Assembly: GCF_002836255.1 (NCBI RefSeq)
Contig: NZ_PJAU01000060.1
Coordinates: 1 to 64,000 of the forward strand
Direction: 5' to 3'
Length of the DNA: 64,000 nt
Source: Colwellia sp. 75C3
GTDB taxonomy: Bacteria; Pseudomonadota; Gammaproteobacteria; Enterobacterales; Alteromonadaceae
Shown piece after piece: positions 36,763 through 45,717 of this stretch. A model generated the notes under the pieces. The model searched no databases, was not told the DNA's origin, and saw only the letters and a program-made list of their open reading frames with translations. Each line of letters opens with the position of its first letter. The stretch's first letter is position 1. The translations under genes were made by a program, and so were the position numbers.

Positions 36763-37347
36763 ATGAAATTATTGATAACTACCGTTGCTATTCTTATCTT
36801 GAGCTTCACGGTTAATGTCAGCGCCAAAACTGTTAGTGATGTTGAAATTGCTGAGTCTATCCCTTTTGAGGATAAAACCCTTTTAGCTCGAGGTGCAGGT
36901 ATTCGTAGCAAGTTTTTCATAGATCTCTACGTTGCTAGTTTGTTTAGCGAGGAATATATAGATAGTAGTAAACTAAGCGCAACGGATAGTTATAAAGTGA
37001 TTCATCATCCTAATATTAACGCCATAAGACTTAATATAGTTTCCGGTCTTATTACTTCTCAAAGAATGCTTGATTCAATTGAGCAGGGCTTTGAGCTTGC
37101 AACAGATGGCAAAAGCAAAGAAATTGATGCGCATATTATTGAGTTTATTTCTGTTTTTGACTCACCAATAAAAAAACAGGATCAATTTACTTTTATCAGC
37201 GAACCTGGTTTAGGTGTTCACGTATTAAAAAATAATAAGCCTTTAATTAGCATTAATAATGAGGCCTTTCGCCAAGCATTATTATCAATTTGGTTGGGTA
37301 GTGATCCTGTTGATACAGATTTACAAAGAGATATGTTCGGTTACTAA
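36763..37347 (+). CDS. Periplasmic chalcone isomerase-like protein
   Basis: The start at 36763 (MKLLITTVAILILSF), the second of two adjacent ATGs, sits at proper distance from GAGGAA; the longer frame from 36727 does not. The signal peptide ends VSAKT. The 194-residue product has RGAGIRSKFFIDLYVASLF near residues 42-60 and the closing IWLGSDPVDTDLQRDMFG, both signatures of the chalcone-isomerase-like (PF16036) family. Bacterial members are periplasmic and probably bind lipids or haem rather than isomerise flavonoids. Its TAA stop runs directly into the MITE at 37347. Confidence 0.8.
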   Translation: MKLLITTVAILILSFTVNVSAKTVSDVEIAESIPFEDKTLLARGAGIRSKFFIDLYVASLFSEEYIDSSKLSATDSYKVIHHPNINAIRLNIVSGLITSQRMLDSIEQGFELATDGKSKEIDAHIIEFISVFDSPIKKQDQFTFISEPGLGVHVLKNNKPLISINNEAFRQALLSIWLGSDPVDTDLQRDMFGY

Positions 37348-37505
37348 TACCAATTCCGTTAAATTATTGACCACTTGTACTGGCTAAAATTCTCCATGAC
37401 GGCGTTGCTTTCAACCCCAATAGCCAGCTATTGCTCAATCAAGCGCCTTGTCCTGAAATATTTTCACTTCGTACAACAAGATCAGAAACTTATCGGAATT
37501 GGTAT
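37347..37505. mobile_element. Complete MITE-like element with ATACCAATTCC terminal inverted repeats
   Basis: The element opens ATACCAATTCCGTTAA and ends CTTATCGGAATTGGTAT, so the ends are inverted copies. The interior contains AGCCAGCTATTGCTCAATCA and AGCGCCTTG, shared with the truncated copy at 18600. It is about 159 bp, has no ORF and fits a non-autonomous miniature element. The first base overlaps the stop codon of the preceding gene. Confidence 0.75.
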
Positions 37506-37566
37506 AATTTATTAAAAACTAATTTATTAAAAACTAATTTGTTGAAAAGTTATTATCAATGTTTTG

Positions 37567-37599
37567 ACAAATAAGGGCGCATTTAGCGCCCTTATTTGT
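37567..37599 (-). terminator. 14-bp hairpin after the DUF3360 gene
   Basis: ACAAATAAGGGCGC and GCGCCCTTATTTGT pair perfectly around a five-base loop, directly after the minus-strand stop at 37602. The U-rich part is inside the stem. Confidence 0.65.
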
Positions 37600-37601
37600 T
37601 C

Positions 37602-39125
37602 TTATCCTAAATTTGGTATTAATGCCGGAATACCCGGTAACATACCAACCGATGCCATTACGCCGGTTAACACAACAAACATAATGCTTGGTATAACCCA
37701 ACGACTCATCTTACTTAATTTTGAACTACGCTCTTTACAGCCAACTAAACCAAGGTTGTCTAGCAGCATAGTTAACGCCCAACCAAACGCTGGGTTAACC
37801 AGTGCAGAAGAAAAAACCACAATAGCCGCTGACTGTGTTGTTTTACCTTCACGGGTCATTTCCATGCCAGCTTCAAGCAACGGGATAAATACCCCCACCA
37901 CTAATGCCACACAAAGCACAGGTTGCCATATTGCCAAATCCATAGGATAACCCCATAGCGCAGCTATGATACAAAACAGCGCCGTAAGTAGAGCACCTGC
38001 AGGAATAGGTCTTTTAGCGATAGCTGCTGGCACTATATAGGTGCCCCAAGACGAGGTGAAGTTTGCCCCGCCTAACAGGGAGCCAAAGGTTTGGCGAATA
38101 GACGCACTTGTCATGGTATCGTCAATGTTCATTTGTACTTTTTCAGTGCGTTCAGGGTAATTAATTTTTTGAAATACTTGATGCCCTAAAAAGTCAGGCG
38201 ACCACATTGCTACCGCTAAAATAGCAAAAGGCAGTACCACCACAAAACTTTCTAAGGTAGGTAAACCAAGCATCCAACCAGTATTCTCGCCCCACCAATA
38301 CATAGGATTCATGTTAGGTAAACCTGGGCCAGTTTGAAATTCAAAAGGCGCACCCATCGCAAAGGCAAGTGTTCCGCCGAGTAAACAACTTAGCGGCACG
38401 GCTAACCAACGTTTCCCCCAATGTTCAAGCAATGCATATAATATTATCGTACAAAAAATAACGACAAAGGCAATGTGTGCCATGCCAATGTCATTTGCCC
38501 AAGTGAATAGTTTATCAACTTGTGAAATGGTACCGACAAAGCCAAGGTAGAGTAATAAACCACCGCAAACGCCTTTACTGGTCAGGTTAGCCAGCATACT
38601 TCCGCCTTTACTAATGGCTAAAATCAAACCCAATGCACCAATGAGTAGTCCAAGTGCCATAGGATGACCGCCGGCGGCAACGACAATAGGAATAAGTGGA
38701 ATTAAAGGACCATGAGTACCTGCTAGGTTCGCTGAAGGTAATATAAAACCTGAAAAAAGAATGATAAAGAAAGAAACAATCAGTAATTCATAGCGGACAT
38801 TTTCTAATATAAAGCCTTTATCAAGTCCAAGAGAGGCGGCAAAGGTTGCTGCTATTGCGCCGACCATAACCACCTTACCAATAGTCGCTGCCATTGCTGG
38901 GATAGTATCTTCAAACTCAAATCGATAATCTCGAAAAGGTAAATTAGGTCGCCAACGTTTGGGCGCCATTATTTGCAATTCGTGCTCTAAATATTCTTCT
39001 CGGCTATTAAATTCCGAACTCGGCTTATGTTTTTGCTGGTAACTAACTTCATCGTTACTTAGCCCATCGCCATGTTGTTGAGGATCATCTTTTTTCTCAT
39101 GCGATGCTTCTGATGTATTGCCCAT
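37602..39125 (-). CDS. DUF3360 family membrane protein (NCS2-like transporter)
   Basis: A 507-residue integral membrane protein. After a charged cytoplasmic tail of about 70 residues there are about 12-14 hydrophobic spans (IPAMAATIGKVVMVGAIAATF and so on). The conserved segments SANLAGTHGPLIPLIPIVVAAGG and FGSLLGGANFTSSWGTYIVPA resemble half-helix signatures of NCS2/SLC26-type transporters (PF11840 relates to them). It is probably a proton- or sodium-coupled solute or anion carrier; the substrate is unknown. It stands alone. Confidence 0.8.
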   Translation of the reverse strand: MGNTSEASHEKKDDPQQHGDGLSNDEVSYQQKHKPSSEFNSREEYLEHELQIMAPKRWRPNLPFRDYRFEFEDTIPAMAATIGKVVMVGAIAATFAASLGLDKGFILENVRYELLIVSFFIILFSGFILPSANLAGTHGPLIPLIPIVVAAGGHPMALGLLIGALGLILAISKGGSMLANLTSKGVCGGLLLYLGFVGTISQVDKLFTWANDIGMAHIAFVVIFCTIILYALLEHWGKRWLAVPLSCLLGGTLAFAMGAPFEFQTGPGLPNMNPMYWWGENTGWMLGLPTLESFVVVLPFAILAVAMWSPDFLGHQVFQKINYPERTEKVQMNIDDTMTSASIRQTFGSLLGGANFTSSWGTYIVPAAIAKRPIPAGALLTALFCIIAALWGYPMDLAIWQPVLCVALVVGVFIPLLEAGMEMTREGKTTQSAAIVVFSSALVNPAFGWALTMLLDNLGLVGCKERSSKLSKMSRWVIPSIMFVVLTGVMASVGMLPGIPALIPNLG

Positions 39126-39605
39126 TATTATTCCTTTTGATCACTTACTAAAAAAGCGCTATATCATTTAAGTTGTACATATTTTATCTCAACGCAGCAT
39201 GTGTAGCTAACAGCAAAGGCCAGGCAAACCTAGGCAATTAGTCTCGAATATTGGGCATTGATGATTAAAAAGTGAGCTTTTACTCTATTGTCTCATTAGA
39301 TATCGTTTAACAGTTAAAAAGGAAGAATAGAAAAGGGTTGAAGAAATAGGTCGGTACTATTGATATTTATTACTGAATTATTTTATTAATGGCGCAATGA
39401 TAATAGTGGCCTCTTAGTTAAACGAACATAAAATGCTGACTCTAATATTTCAGCTTAGGGCACACTATTTCATATTCATTTCACTTACTGCTTATTAAGC
39501 TAATGCTAACGAAATTAAAGGAGAAAATCGCATACTTAAGAATTTAGAATGATTTTATCGATGGTCCTAGCAAGAAGTGACTAGGAGACAGAAAAACTTA
39601 GCCTC
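39126..39605. other. Intergenic stretch, nothing recognised
   Basis: AT-rich with no coding frame of merit, no repeat family member and no clear terminator. Confidence 0.3.
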
Positions 39606-39755
39606 TTATCGTCGGGTAAAGCTACTTTTACCCTTTAAGTTTCCGCCTAGTTCTTTATAATACTGGATCATAATTTTACTTCTATTTTTACTTTCTTTTT
39701 TATCTAAGTTAACGTCTTTAAATAATGCTGCTTGGGAAATGTCTTTAGTGTTCAT
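39606..39755 (-). CDS. Small ORF, 49 residues, unknown
   Basis: The frame from ATG at 39755 to TAA at 39606 encodes a 49-residue basic protein beginning MNTKDISQAALFKDVNLDKK and ending KGKSSFTRR. AAGG lies about nine bases upstream. Composition is charged and amphipathic with no rare-codon clusters or low-complexity runs, unlike the surrounding AT-rich DNA. That suggests a real small protein. The family is not recognised and the neighbours give no clue. Confidence 0.45.
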   Translation of the reverse strand: MNTKDISQAALFKDVNLDKKESKNRSKIMIQYYKELGGNLKGKSSFTRR

Positions 39756-40061
39756 GCTTGTTAACCTTGTTGTTAAGTGTCACTGAGGAGCTTCAGTTAG
39801 TAAGTAAATGATACAGGGTTGTTGTGAGTGTGACTTTGCACTGAGTGACTATTAGTATGCCATTTGCGCCAATATTGTTTTTATTTGGATCGAGATCGCT
39901 AAAAGGGCGTTATTATTTTGGTTGACCTAGTAAATTGTAACCACCATGCCATTTAGTTTATCAATTGATACTCGGAGGTTTAGCAGGGGGTAATTAATTG
40001 ATTTGCAATAAAATTACTTTTAATAGATATTAAATGCTCTTTAAATTAATGTCAGATACCG
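39756..40061. other. Intergenic stretch, nothing recognised
   Basis: Promoter regions for the divergent small ORF and the M20 peptidase must lie here, but no strong -35/-10 pair or operator stands out. Confidence 0.3.
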
Positions 40062-41396
40062 ATGTTTAAAATAATCAACACCACCCTATTCGTTTTATTA
40101 GCCGCTTCATTAACATCTTCATTAGCTACGATGGTCTATGCAAAAACAGCACTAGATATCAACGAGCAGGCCATCGTTAAACAAGTGGCATTAGGTTTGC
40201 CGCAATCACTTAAAGACATTGAAAAATCAGTAAATATCAATAGTGGTTCAATGAACCTTGAAGGTGTAAAGCAAGTTGGTTTATTGGCGAAGCAACAGCT
40301 TTCAGCAATAGGTTTTGATGTGCAATGGCTTGATGGTAGTGCTTTTAATCGCGCAGGTCATATTTTGGCGACGCATCAAAGCAGTAACCCAAACGCGGTT
40401 AAAATTTTAATGATTGGTCATCTCGATACGGTATTTGCCAAAAACGATGATTTTCAAACGTTTAAAATGCTGAATGAATCAGAAGCTGCAGGTCCTGGTG
40501 TTGCTGATATGAAAGGTGGTAATACCATTATCATTTCTGCTATGCGGGTATTAAAAAAACTTAACTTGCTCGATAATGTCAGTATTAAAGTGCTGTTAAC
40601 TGGCGATGAAGAGAGCAGTGGTCGTCCTTTATCGTTATCAAAAAAAGTCATTGTTGATGGCGCTATTTGGGCTGATATTGCGCTGGGTTATGAAAATGGT
40701 GATAACAATATAAATACAGGTATGGCAGCGCGTAGAGGTTATACCGGTTGGACTTTAAATGTTGAAGGCAAACCAGCACATTCGTCTCAAATATTTAATG
40801 AAGAAGTTGGTTATGGTGCAATTTATGAAACAGCACGTATTTTAGAGGCGTTTAGAGCCGAGTTAGAGCAAGAAGAAAACCTAACTTTTAATCCGGGCAT
40901 GATAGTCGGCGGTACTAGTATAGATTTTGATGTCGCTAAATCATCAGGATCAGCATTTGGTAAAAGTAATGTTATAGCCCAAAAAACTAAAGTAAAAGGT
41001 GATTTAAGAGCGCTTTCAAATAAGCAGTTAAAAAGTGCTAAACAAACTATGCAGAACATTGTTAAAAATAACTTAAATCATACTAAAGCAGAGCTGATCT
41101 TTGAAGTGGGTTATCCACCGATGGCACTCACTCAAGGTAACTTAGACTTATTGGCGTTATATAGCCAAGTCAGCCAAGATTTAGGATATAACGAGGTAAA
41201 AGCTGCTAATCCACGAAAAGCAGGGGCAGCCGATATTTCATTTGCAGCGGAACATGTTGATATGTCACTTGATGGTTTAGGTTTGATGGGCTCTGGCGCA
41301 CATACTAAAAATGAAGTTGCTGATTTAACCACGTTAGATAAAAATATCGAAAAAACGGCCATTTTGATTTATCGTCTCACTAAACATGAAAAGTAA
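40062..41396 (+). CDS. M20 family zinc metallopeptidase (CPG2-like), exported
   Basis: A 444-residue exoprotease with a signal peptide ending near MVYAKT. Di-zinc ligands are seen: His120 and Asp122 (MIGHLDTVF), bridging Asp149 (GPGVADMKGG), catalytic Glu183 and ligand Glu184 (TGDEESSG), and the late His (SGAHTKNE). This matches carboxypeptidase G2-type M20A peptidases that cleave C-terminal Glu or similar residues. The dimerisation domain lies between about 235 and 345. The export signal puts it in the periplasm, where it would complete peptide breakdown. Confidence 0.88.
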   Translation: MFKIINTTLFVLLAASLTSSLATMVYAKTALDINEQAIVKQVALGLPQSLKDIEKSVNINSGSMNLEGVKQVGLLAKQQLSAIGFDVQWLDGSAFNRAGHILATHQSSNPNAVKILMIGHLDTVFAKNDDFQTFKMLNESEAAGPGVADMKGGNTIIISAMRVLKKLNLLDNVSIKVLLTGDEESSGRPLSLSKKVIVDGAIWADIALGYENGDNNINTGMAARRGYTGWTLNVEGKPAHSSQIFNEEVGYGAIYETARILEAFRAELEQEENLTFNPGMIVGGTSIDFDVAKSSGSAFGKSNVIAQKTKVKGDLRALSNKQLKSAKQTMQNIVKNNLNHTKAELIFEVGYPPMALTQGNLDLLALYSQVSQDLGYNEVKAANPRKAGAADISFAAEHVDMSLDGLGLMGSGAHTKNEVADLTTLDKNIEKTAILIYRLTKHEK

Positions 41397-41441
41397 ACAA
41401 ACAGCTAAACTAAAAGTTAAACAATAGTAACAGCACATTGT

Positions 41442-41477
41442 CGATGGGTTTATTAAATTCCCCTAATAAACTCATCG
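41442..41477 (+). terminator. 14-bp hairpin after the M20 peptidase
   Basis: CGATGGGTTTATTA and TAATAAACTCATCG pair with one G-T wobble around an eight-base loop, 45 bases after the stop. There is no U-tract. Confidence 0.5.
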
Positions 41478-41775
41478 AAAGACAGCAAACTTACCCCCCA
41501 TATCTGACAATTACTTTTATAGGTGTACCTGAGTGCTTATTCAGCGTAACTCCTGCGTCTAGTTGGTAGTTAAAATCGAGCTAAACAGGAATAGGGCATA
41601 CAAAAAATGGCGCTTATATTCGCTATTTTGGCTACATTTATATCTGGGCAATAATTGAGTTCATATTATGTTACATGTTGTGGCTTTAATACGTTCACTA
41701 ACGCAATTGTAATGTGTATATTACTATAAACTATTGATTAATCATGATCTTCAAGTCAGTACTACAAGGATAAAA
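41478..41775. other. Intergenic stretch before the M16 peptidase gene
   Basis: No gene, repeat family member or strong operator is recognised between the hairpin at 41442 and the AAGGA ribosome binding site of the gene at 41776. Confidence 0.3.
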
Positions 41776-44694
41776 ATGAGAAAGAACAATGTTACTTTAA
41801 TCGCAACTTTAGTTGCCGCAGCATTAGGTGTTAGTACACTTAGTGGTTGCAATACTACCGAGTCTACTGCTAACACTCAATCAGTATTAGCTAACACGAT
41901 ATTAGCCAACCAAACGGTGGTTAAAAGTCAAAATGATCAACGTTTATACCGTTATGTAGAGCTCGATAATGGCCTAAAGGTAATACTAGTTTCTGATAGT
42001 AGTGCTGATAAATCTGCTGCATCAATGGACGTACATATAGGTCATATGGCTGATCCTAAAGATCGCGAAGGTCTTGCTCATTTCTTAGAACATATGCTAT
42101 TCCTAGGTACGGATAAATACCCTAAAGTAGGCGAATACAATGATTATTTAAAAGCGAATGGTGGTAGATCAAACGCTGGAACAGGGCAAGAGCATACCAA
42201 TTATTATTTTCAAGTAAATCAAAATTCTTTAGAAGAAGCCACTGACCGCTTTGCGCAATTTTTTATCTCACCTAGTTTAGATAAGCAATACGTTGAGCGT
42301 GAGAAAAATGCGGTTCATTCTGAATACAGCATGAAAATTAAAGATGATGCTCGCCGCATTAGAGAAGTATTAAAAGATACCCGCAACCCTGCACATCCAT
42401 CAAGTCAATTTTCGGTAGGTAATTTAGATACCTTAGCGGATCGCGAAAATGATTTACTTATTGATGATTTAACCGCACTTTATAAAGAAAACTATAGCGC
42501 TAGTCGTATGTCACTTTCATTAGTGGGTCGTGAAGACTTAGATACCTTAGAGAAATGGGCACGTGAAAAGTTTTCAGCTATTCCAAATAACGGTTCAAAA
42601 TCTACTCCGGCAAAGGTTAAGCCTTATTTAGCTGAGCAGTTAGGCGTAAAAATCAACATCGAACCAATGAAAGATACCCGAAAGTTAACCTTGGCATTTG
42701 CTGTTACCAAGTCAACTCAGTATTTTAAAGAAAAGCCTTTGAGTATTATCTCGTCTTTACTGGGTCAAGAAGGTAAAGGCAGCTTATATAGCCATCTAAA
42801 AAACCAAGGATTAATAGAATCTTTAGGTACAGGCGCTTATGGTCCTGATGATTATGATCGCGTTAGCATAAGTATGACACTGACAGCTAAAGGTCTAGCT
42901 GATTATAAACAAGTTACTGAAGCGGTATTTTCTTATTTAGCACTGTTATCAAATGGGCAATACAACCAAGAATACTTTAAAGAGCAAGCAGCTATTTCAA
43001 AAAATAGCTTTGATTTTTTAGAAAAGCAGGGTGCAGCAGATACAGCGAGTAATCTTTCGCGCCAGTTACAGTACTTTTCACCAAAAAATATTTTAAATGA
43101 AGGGTATTTGTATAGTAACTATTCTCATCAATTAGTTACTGAGTATTTGGCGCAGTTAACACCCCAGAATATGCGCTTAGTATTAGTTGCTAAAGGTTTA
43201 ACCACGGATAAAGTTCAGCCTGAATATAATACGCCTTATTCAATGACTAAAATCAGTGCAGAAGACATCAGTCGTTATCAATCACCTAAAACGGTTGCTG
43301 CTTTTTCGTTGCCAACAGCTAACCCGTTTATTGCGACTAACCTAACAATGAAAAAAATAGAGTCTGATGCCAATAACCCCGTGGTTGTTTTTGAAAAGTC
43401 AGGCTTTACCTTGTGGCACAAGCAAGACACTGAGTTTAAAGTGCCTAAAGCCTCTGTCAACGTACAGATATATTCTGACCAAGCAGGAAAAGATGTTTTA
43501 TCTCGTGCTCAAAACTATCTTTACAGTGCGTTATTAAAAGACAGTTTAAATGAGTTTGGTTATCCAGCTAAAGAAGCTGAATTATATTATAACGTTTGGT
43601 CTACTAGTGCAGGAATGGGTTTTGGCGTAAGTGGCTATGATGAAAAACAAGCCATGTTGCTAAGTACTATTAATAAACGTATTCGACATTTGACCATTGA
43701 TGAAGCCGCTTTTAATTTACACAAAGAGCGCTTAGTACGACAATGGAGTAATGCTAAATTTGATCGCCCTTACAGCCAAGCACGTTCAGCGTTAAGACAA
43801 ATGCAGTATACTAAAAGCTATTCAGCTAAAGCATTAGCCAGCGCACTTTCAACGGTAACACCAAAACAGCTAGCGCAATATATTAATAATTTCCATAAGG
43901 CAATTGAAGTGGAAGTATTGGTACACGGTAATATGCTCAAAGCAGAGTCTGTTCAATTGGGCAAAACGCTTCATGCGCTTAATATGGCAAACTCTACTGC
44001 TAAAGAGCGCGCTAATAAAGTTGTTAAGTTAAACAACACTAGTCATGAATTGATTCAAGAGTTAGTGGTAGACCATAACGATTCAACCATCGTTGAAAGC
44101 TACATTAGTAATGATGATTCATTTGCTAATCGCGCTAAATATGGTTTATTTGGTAGCATGATTAGCGCTCCTTTCTTTAAGTCTCTACGTACCGATCAGC
44201 AACTTGGCTATATAGTCAGTGGACGAAATACCAAGTTACAAAATTTACCGGGTTTATCTTTTTTAGTTCAGTCGCCTAAAGCCGGTCCTGTTGAATTAAA
44301 ACGTCGTATAGACCAGTTCATGACTGATTTTAAAGTAACATTAAATGAGATGACCGCTGAAAAATTTGATGGATACAAACAAGGGCTGATTAAAGATTTA
44401 CAAGCCAAAGATAAAAACTTAAATGAGCGCACACGACATTACTGGTCAGAAATTAATGACAAGATGTTTGATTTTAATAGCAAAGAAACAATTGTTGCTG
44501 AAGTTGAAAAGTTAAGCCATAGCGATATGAAAGTATTTTTCTCTTCAGTAATAGATAAAACTCAACCTATTATTGTGCGAAGCTTTGGTACTGCCCATCA
44601 AGGTGATAAAGATTACCAGCAAGCTTTAAAAGACAAGAGTATTTGTCGCACTGAGCAATGTTTTACCAATGAACTTAAAAAGGTTGTAAGATAA
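41776..44694 (+). CDS. M16 pitrilysin-like insulinase family lipoprotein
   Basis: The start at 41776 follows AAGGA (the upstream frame to 41734 is not used). The 972-residue protein has lipobox LSGC (Cys 25). The inverted zinc motif HFLEH is at residues 102-106 in GLAHFLEHMLFLGT, with the distal Glu in EREKNAVHSEY. Four M16 domains are expected over this length, as in protease III/pitrilysin, of which only the first is catalytic. It would degrade short peptides in the envelope. Anchoring as a lipoprotein differs from soluble E. coli Ptr. A strong terminator follows. Confidence 0.9.
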   Translation: MRKNNVTLIATLVAAALGVSTLSGCNTTESTANTQSVLANTILANQTVVKSQNDQRLYRYVELDNGLKVILVSDSSADKSAASMDVHIGHMADPKDREGLAHFLEHMLFLGTDKYPKVGEYNDYLKANGGRSNAGTGQEHTNYYFQVNQNSLEEATDRFAQFFISPSLDKQYVEREKNAVHSEYSMKIKDDARRIREVLKDTRNPAHPSSQFSVGNLDTLADRENDLLIDDLTALYKENYSASRMSLSLVGREDLDTLEKWAREKFSAIPNNGSKSTPAKVKPYLAEQLGVKINIEPMKDTRKLTLAFAVTKSTQYFKEKPLSIISSLLGQEGKGSLYSHLKNQGLIESLGTGAYGPDDYDRVSISMTLTAKGLADYKQVTEAVFSYLALLSNGQYNQEYFKEQAAISKNSFDFLEKQGAADTASNLSRQLQYFSPKNILNEGYLYSNYSHQLVTEYLAQLTPQNMRLVLVAKGLTTDKVQPEYNTPYSMTKISAEDISRYQSPKTVAAFSLPTANPFIATNLTMKKIESDANNPVVVFEKSGFTLWHKQDTEFKVPKASVNVQIYSDQAGKDVLSRAQNYLYSALLKDSLNEFGYPAKEAELYYNVWSTSAGMGFGVSGYDEKQAMLLSTINKRIRHLTIDEAAFNLHKERLVRQWSNAKFDRPYSQARSALRQMQYTKSYSAKALASALSTVTPKQLAQYINNFHKAIEVEVLVHGNMLKAESVQLGKTLHALNMANSTAKERANKVVKLNNTSHELIQELVVDHNDSTIVESYISNDDSFANRAKYGLFGSMISAPFFKSLRTDQQLGYIVSGRNTKLQNLPGLSFLVQSPKAGPVELKRRIDQFMTDFKVTLNEMTAEKFDGYKQGLIKDLQAKDKNLNERTRHYWSEINDKMFDFNSKETIVAEVEKLSHSDMKVFFSSVIDKTQPIIVRSFGTAHQGDKDYQQALKDKSICRTEQCFTNELKKVVR

Positions 44695-44771
44695 TTATTT
44701 CCCTTTATTCAATTCTTTAATGAATAACTTAAACAATTGAATAATAATTAACTTTATTTAGTTACTTGATC

Positions 44772-44802
44772 AAAAAGGCCTCATTATACGAGGCCTTTTT
44801 TT
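44772..44802 (+). terminator. Intrinsic terminator after the M16 peptidase
   Basis: AAAAAGGCCTC and GAGGCCTTTTT form an 11-bp stem with a seven-base loop, followed by TT. Confidence 0.85.
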
Positions 44803-44922
44803 GTCCATTTCTGTCCATTTTTGGGCTTAACGTGTCTTTCCCTATATCCTACCTGTGACTTTACATAGGAAGCCCTAGCAGTATTGTTTAATCTAAGGTC
44901 TGGTATTATGTGCCCCAATTTT

Positions 44923-45717
44923 TTAGGGCAGTGGTAACTCAAACTCATCAGCATCTAAAAAGGCAGGGAAGTCGTGTTTGAATTGCTCAAGCTTGCTAAA
45001 ATCGAGTTGCGTGGTAATTATCTGCTGTTGATTATCAGCGGCAGAAACAATAGTTTCACCGGTAAAATCAATGATAGTTGTGCCACCAGAATGAGGGGTT
45101 TTTCTCCCATCTTCTCCTATGCGATTAACGCCAACAACAAAGCTTTGATTCTCCATTGCCCGTGCTTTTAGCAACGTATCCCAAACATTACGTCGTACCG
45201 CAGGCCAATTAGCGACATTGACCATCAAATCATAATCTTGGCGATTTCTTGACCAAACAGGAAAGCGTAAGTCATAACAAACCAATGGCAGGATTTTGAT
45301 ACCGTTAATAGTGATTACTTTTCTGTTTTGGCCTTGTTCAACATAGTCTTGCTCTTTACCCAAACGAAATAAATGACGTTTGTCGTACTGTTCAACGGTG
45401 CCATCAGCAAATACCCAATAAAAGCGATTTGCCTTTTTATCGTTTTGGCTGACTAAAACACTGCCAGCAACGACGCAGTTATATTGTTTCGCTATTTTCT
45501 TTAGCCAGGCTAAAGCAAGGCCGCCATCTTCAGGTTCTTGCACGTCACTGCTGTTAATACAAAAGCCAGTCGAAAATGTTTCGGGTAGCAATAATAAGTC
45601 GGCAGCTGCATTGTCAGTAAAGTGATCTTCAATGAGTTGTTCTAAATGATTAAAATTGGCTTGTTGATCCAACCACTGAATATCGTATTGCACGGCTGCT
45701 ATGGTTAAAGTTGACAT
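44923..45717 (-). CDS. Nitrilase-superfamily omega-amidase (YafV-like)
   Basis: A 264-residue enzyme with the Glu-Lys-Cys triad: Glu46 (LLPETFSTGF), Lys113 (YDKRHLF) and Cys147 (LVCYDLRFPVWSRN). These contexts match E. coli YafV, an omega-amidase that hydrolyses alpha-ketoglutaramate and 2-oxosuccinamate. Its gene overlaps the end of the aminotransferase gene by 13 bases. The pair would therefore run transamination and then amide removal from one message, consistent with glutamine-methionine salvage. Confidence 0.9.
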   Translation of the reverse strand: MSTLTIAAVQYDIQWLDQQANFNHLEQLIEDHFTDNAAADLLLLPETFSTGFCINSSDVQEPEDGGLALAWLKKIAKQYNCVVAGSVLVSQNDKKANRFYWVFADGTVEQYDKRHLFRLGKEQDYVEQGQNRKVITINGIKILPLVCYDLRFPVWSRNRQDYDLMVNVANWPAVRRNVWDTLLKARAMENQSFVVGVNRIGEDGRKTPHSGGTTIIDFTGETIVSAADNQQQIITTQLDFSKLEQFKHDFPAFLDADEFELPLP

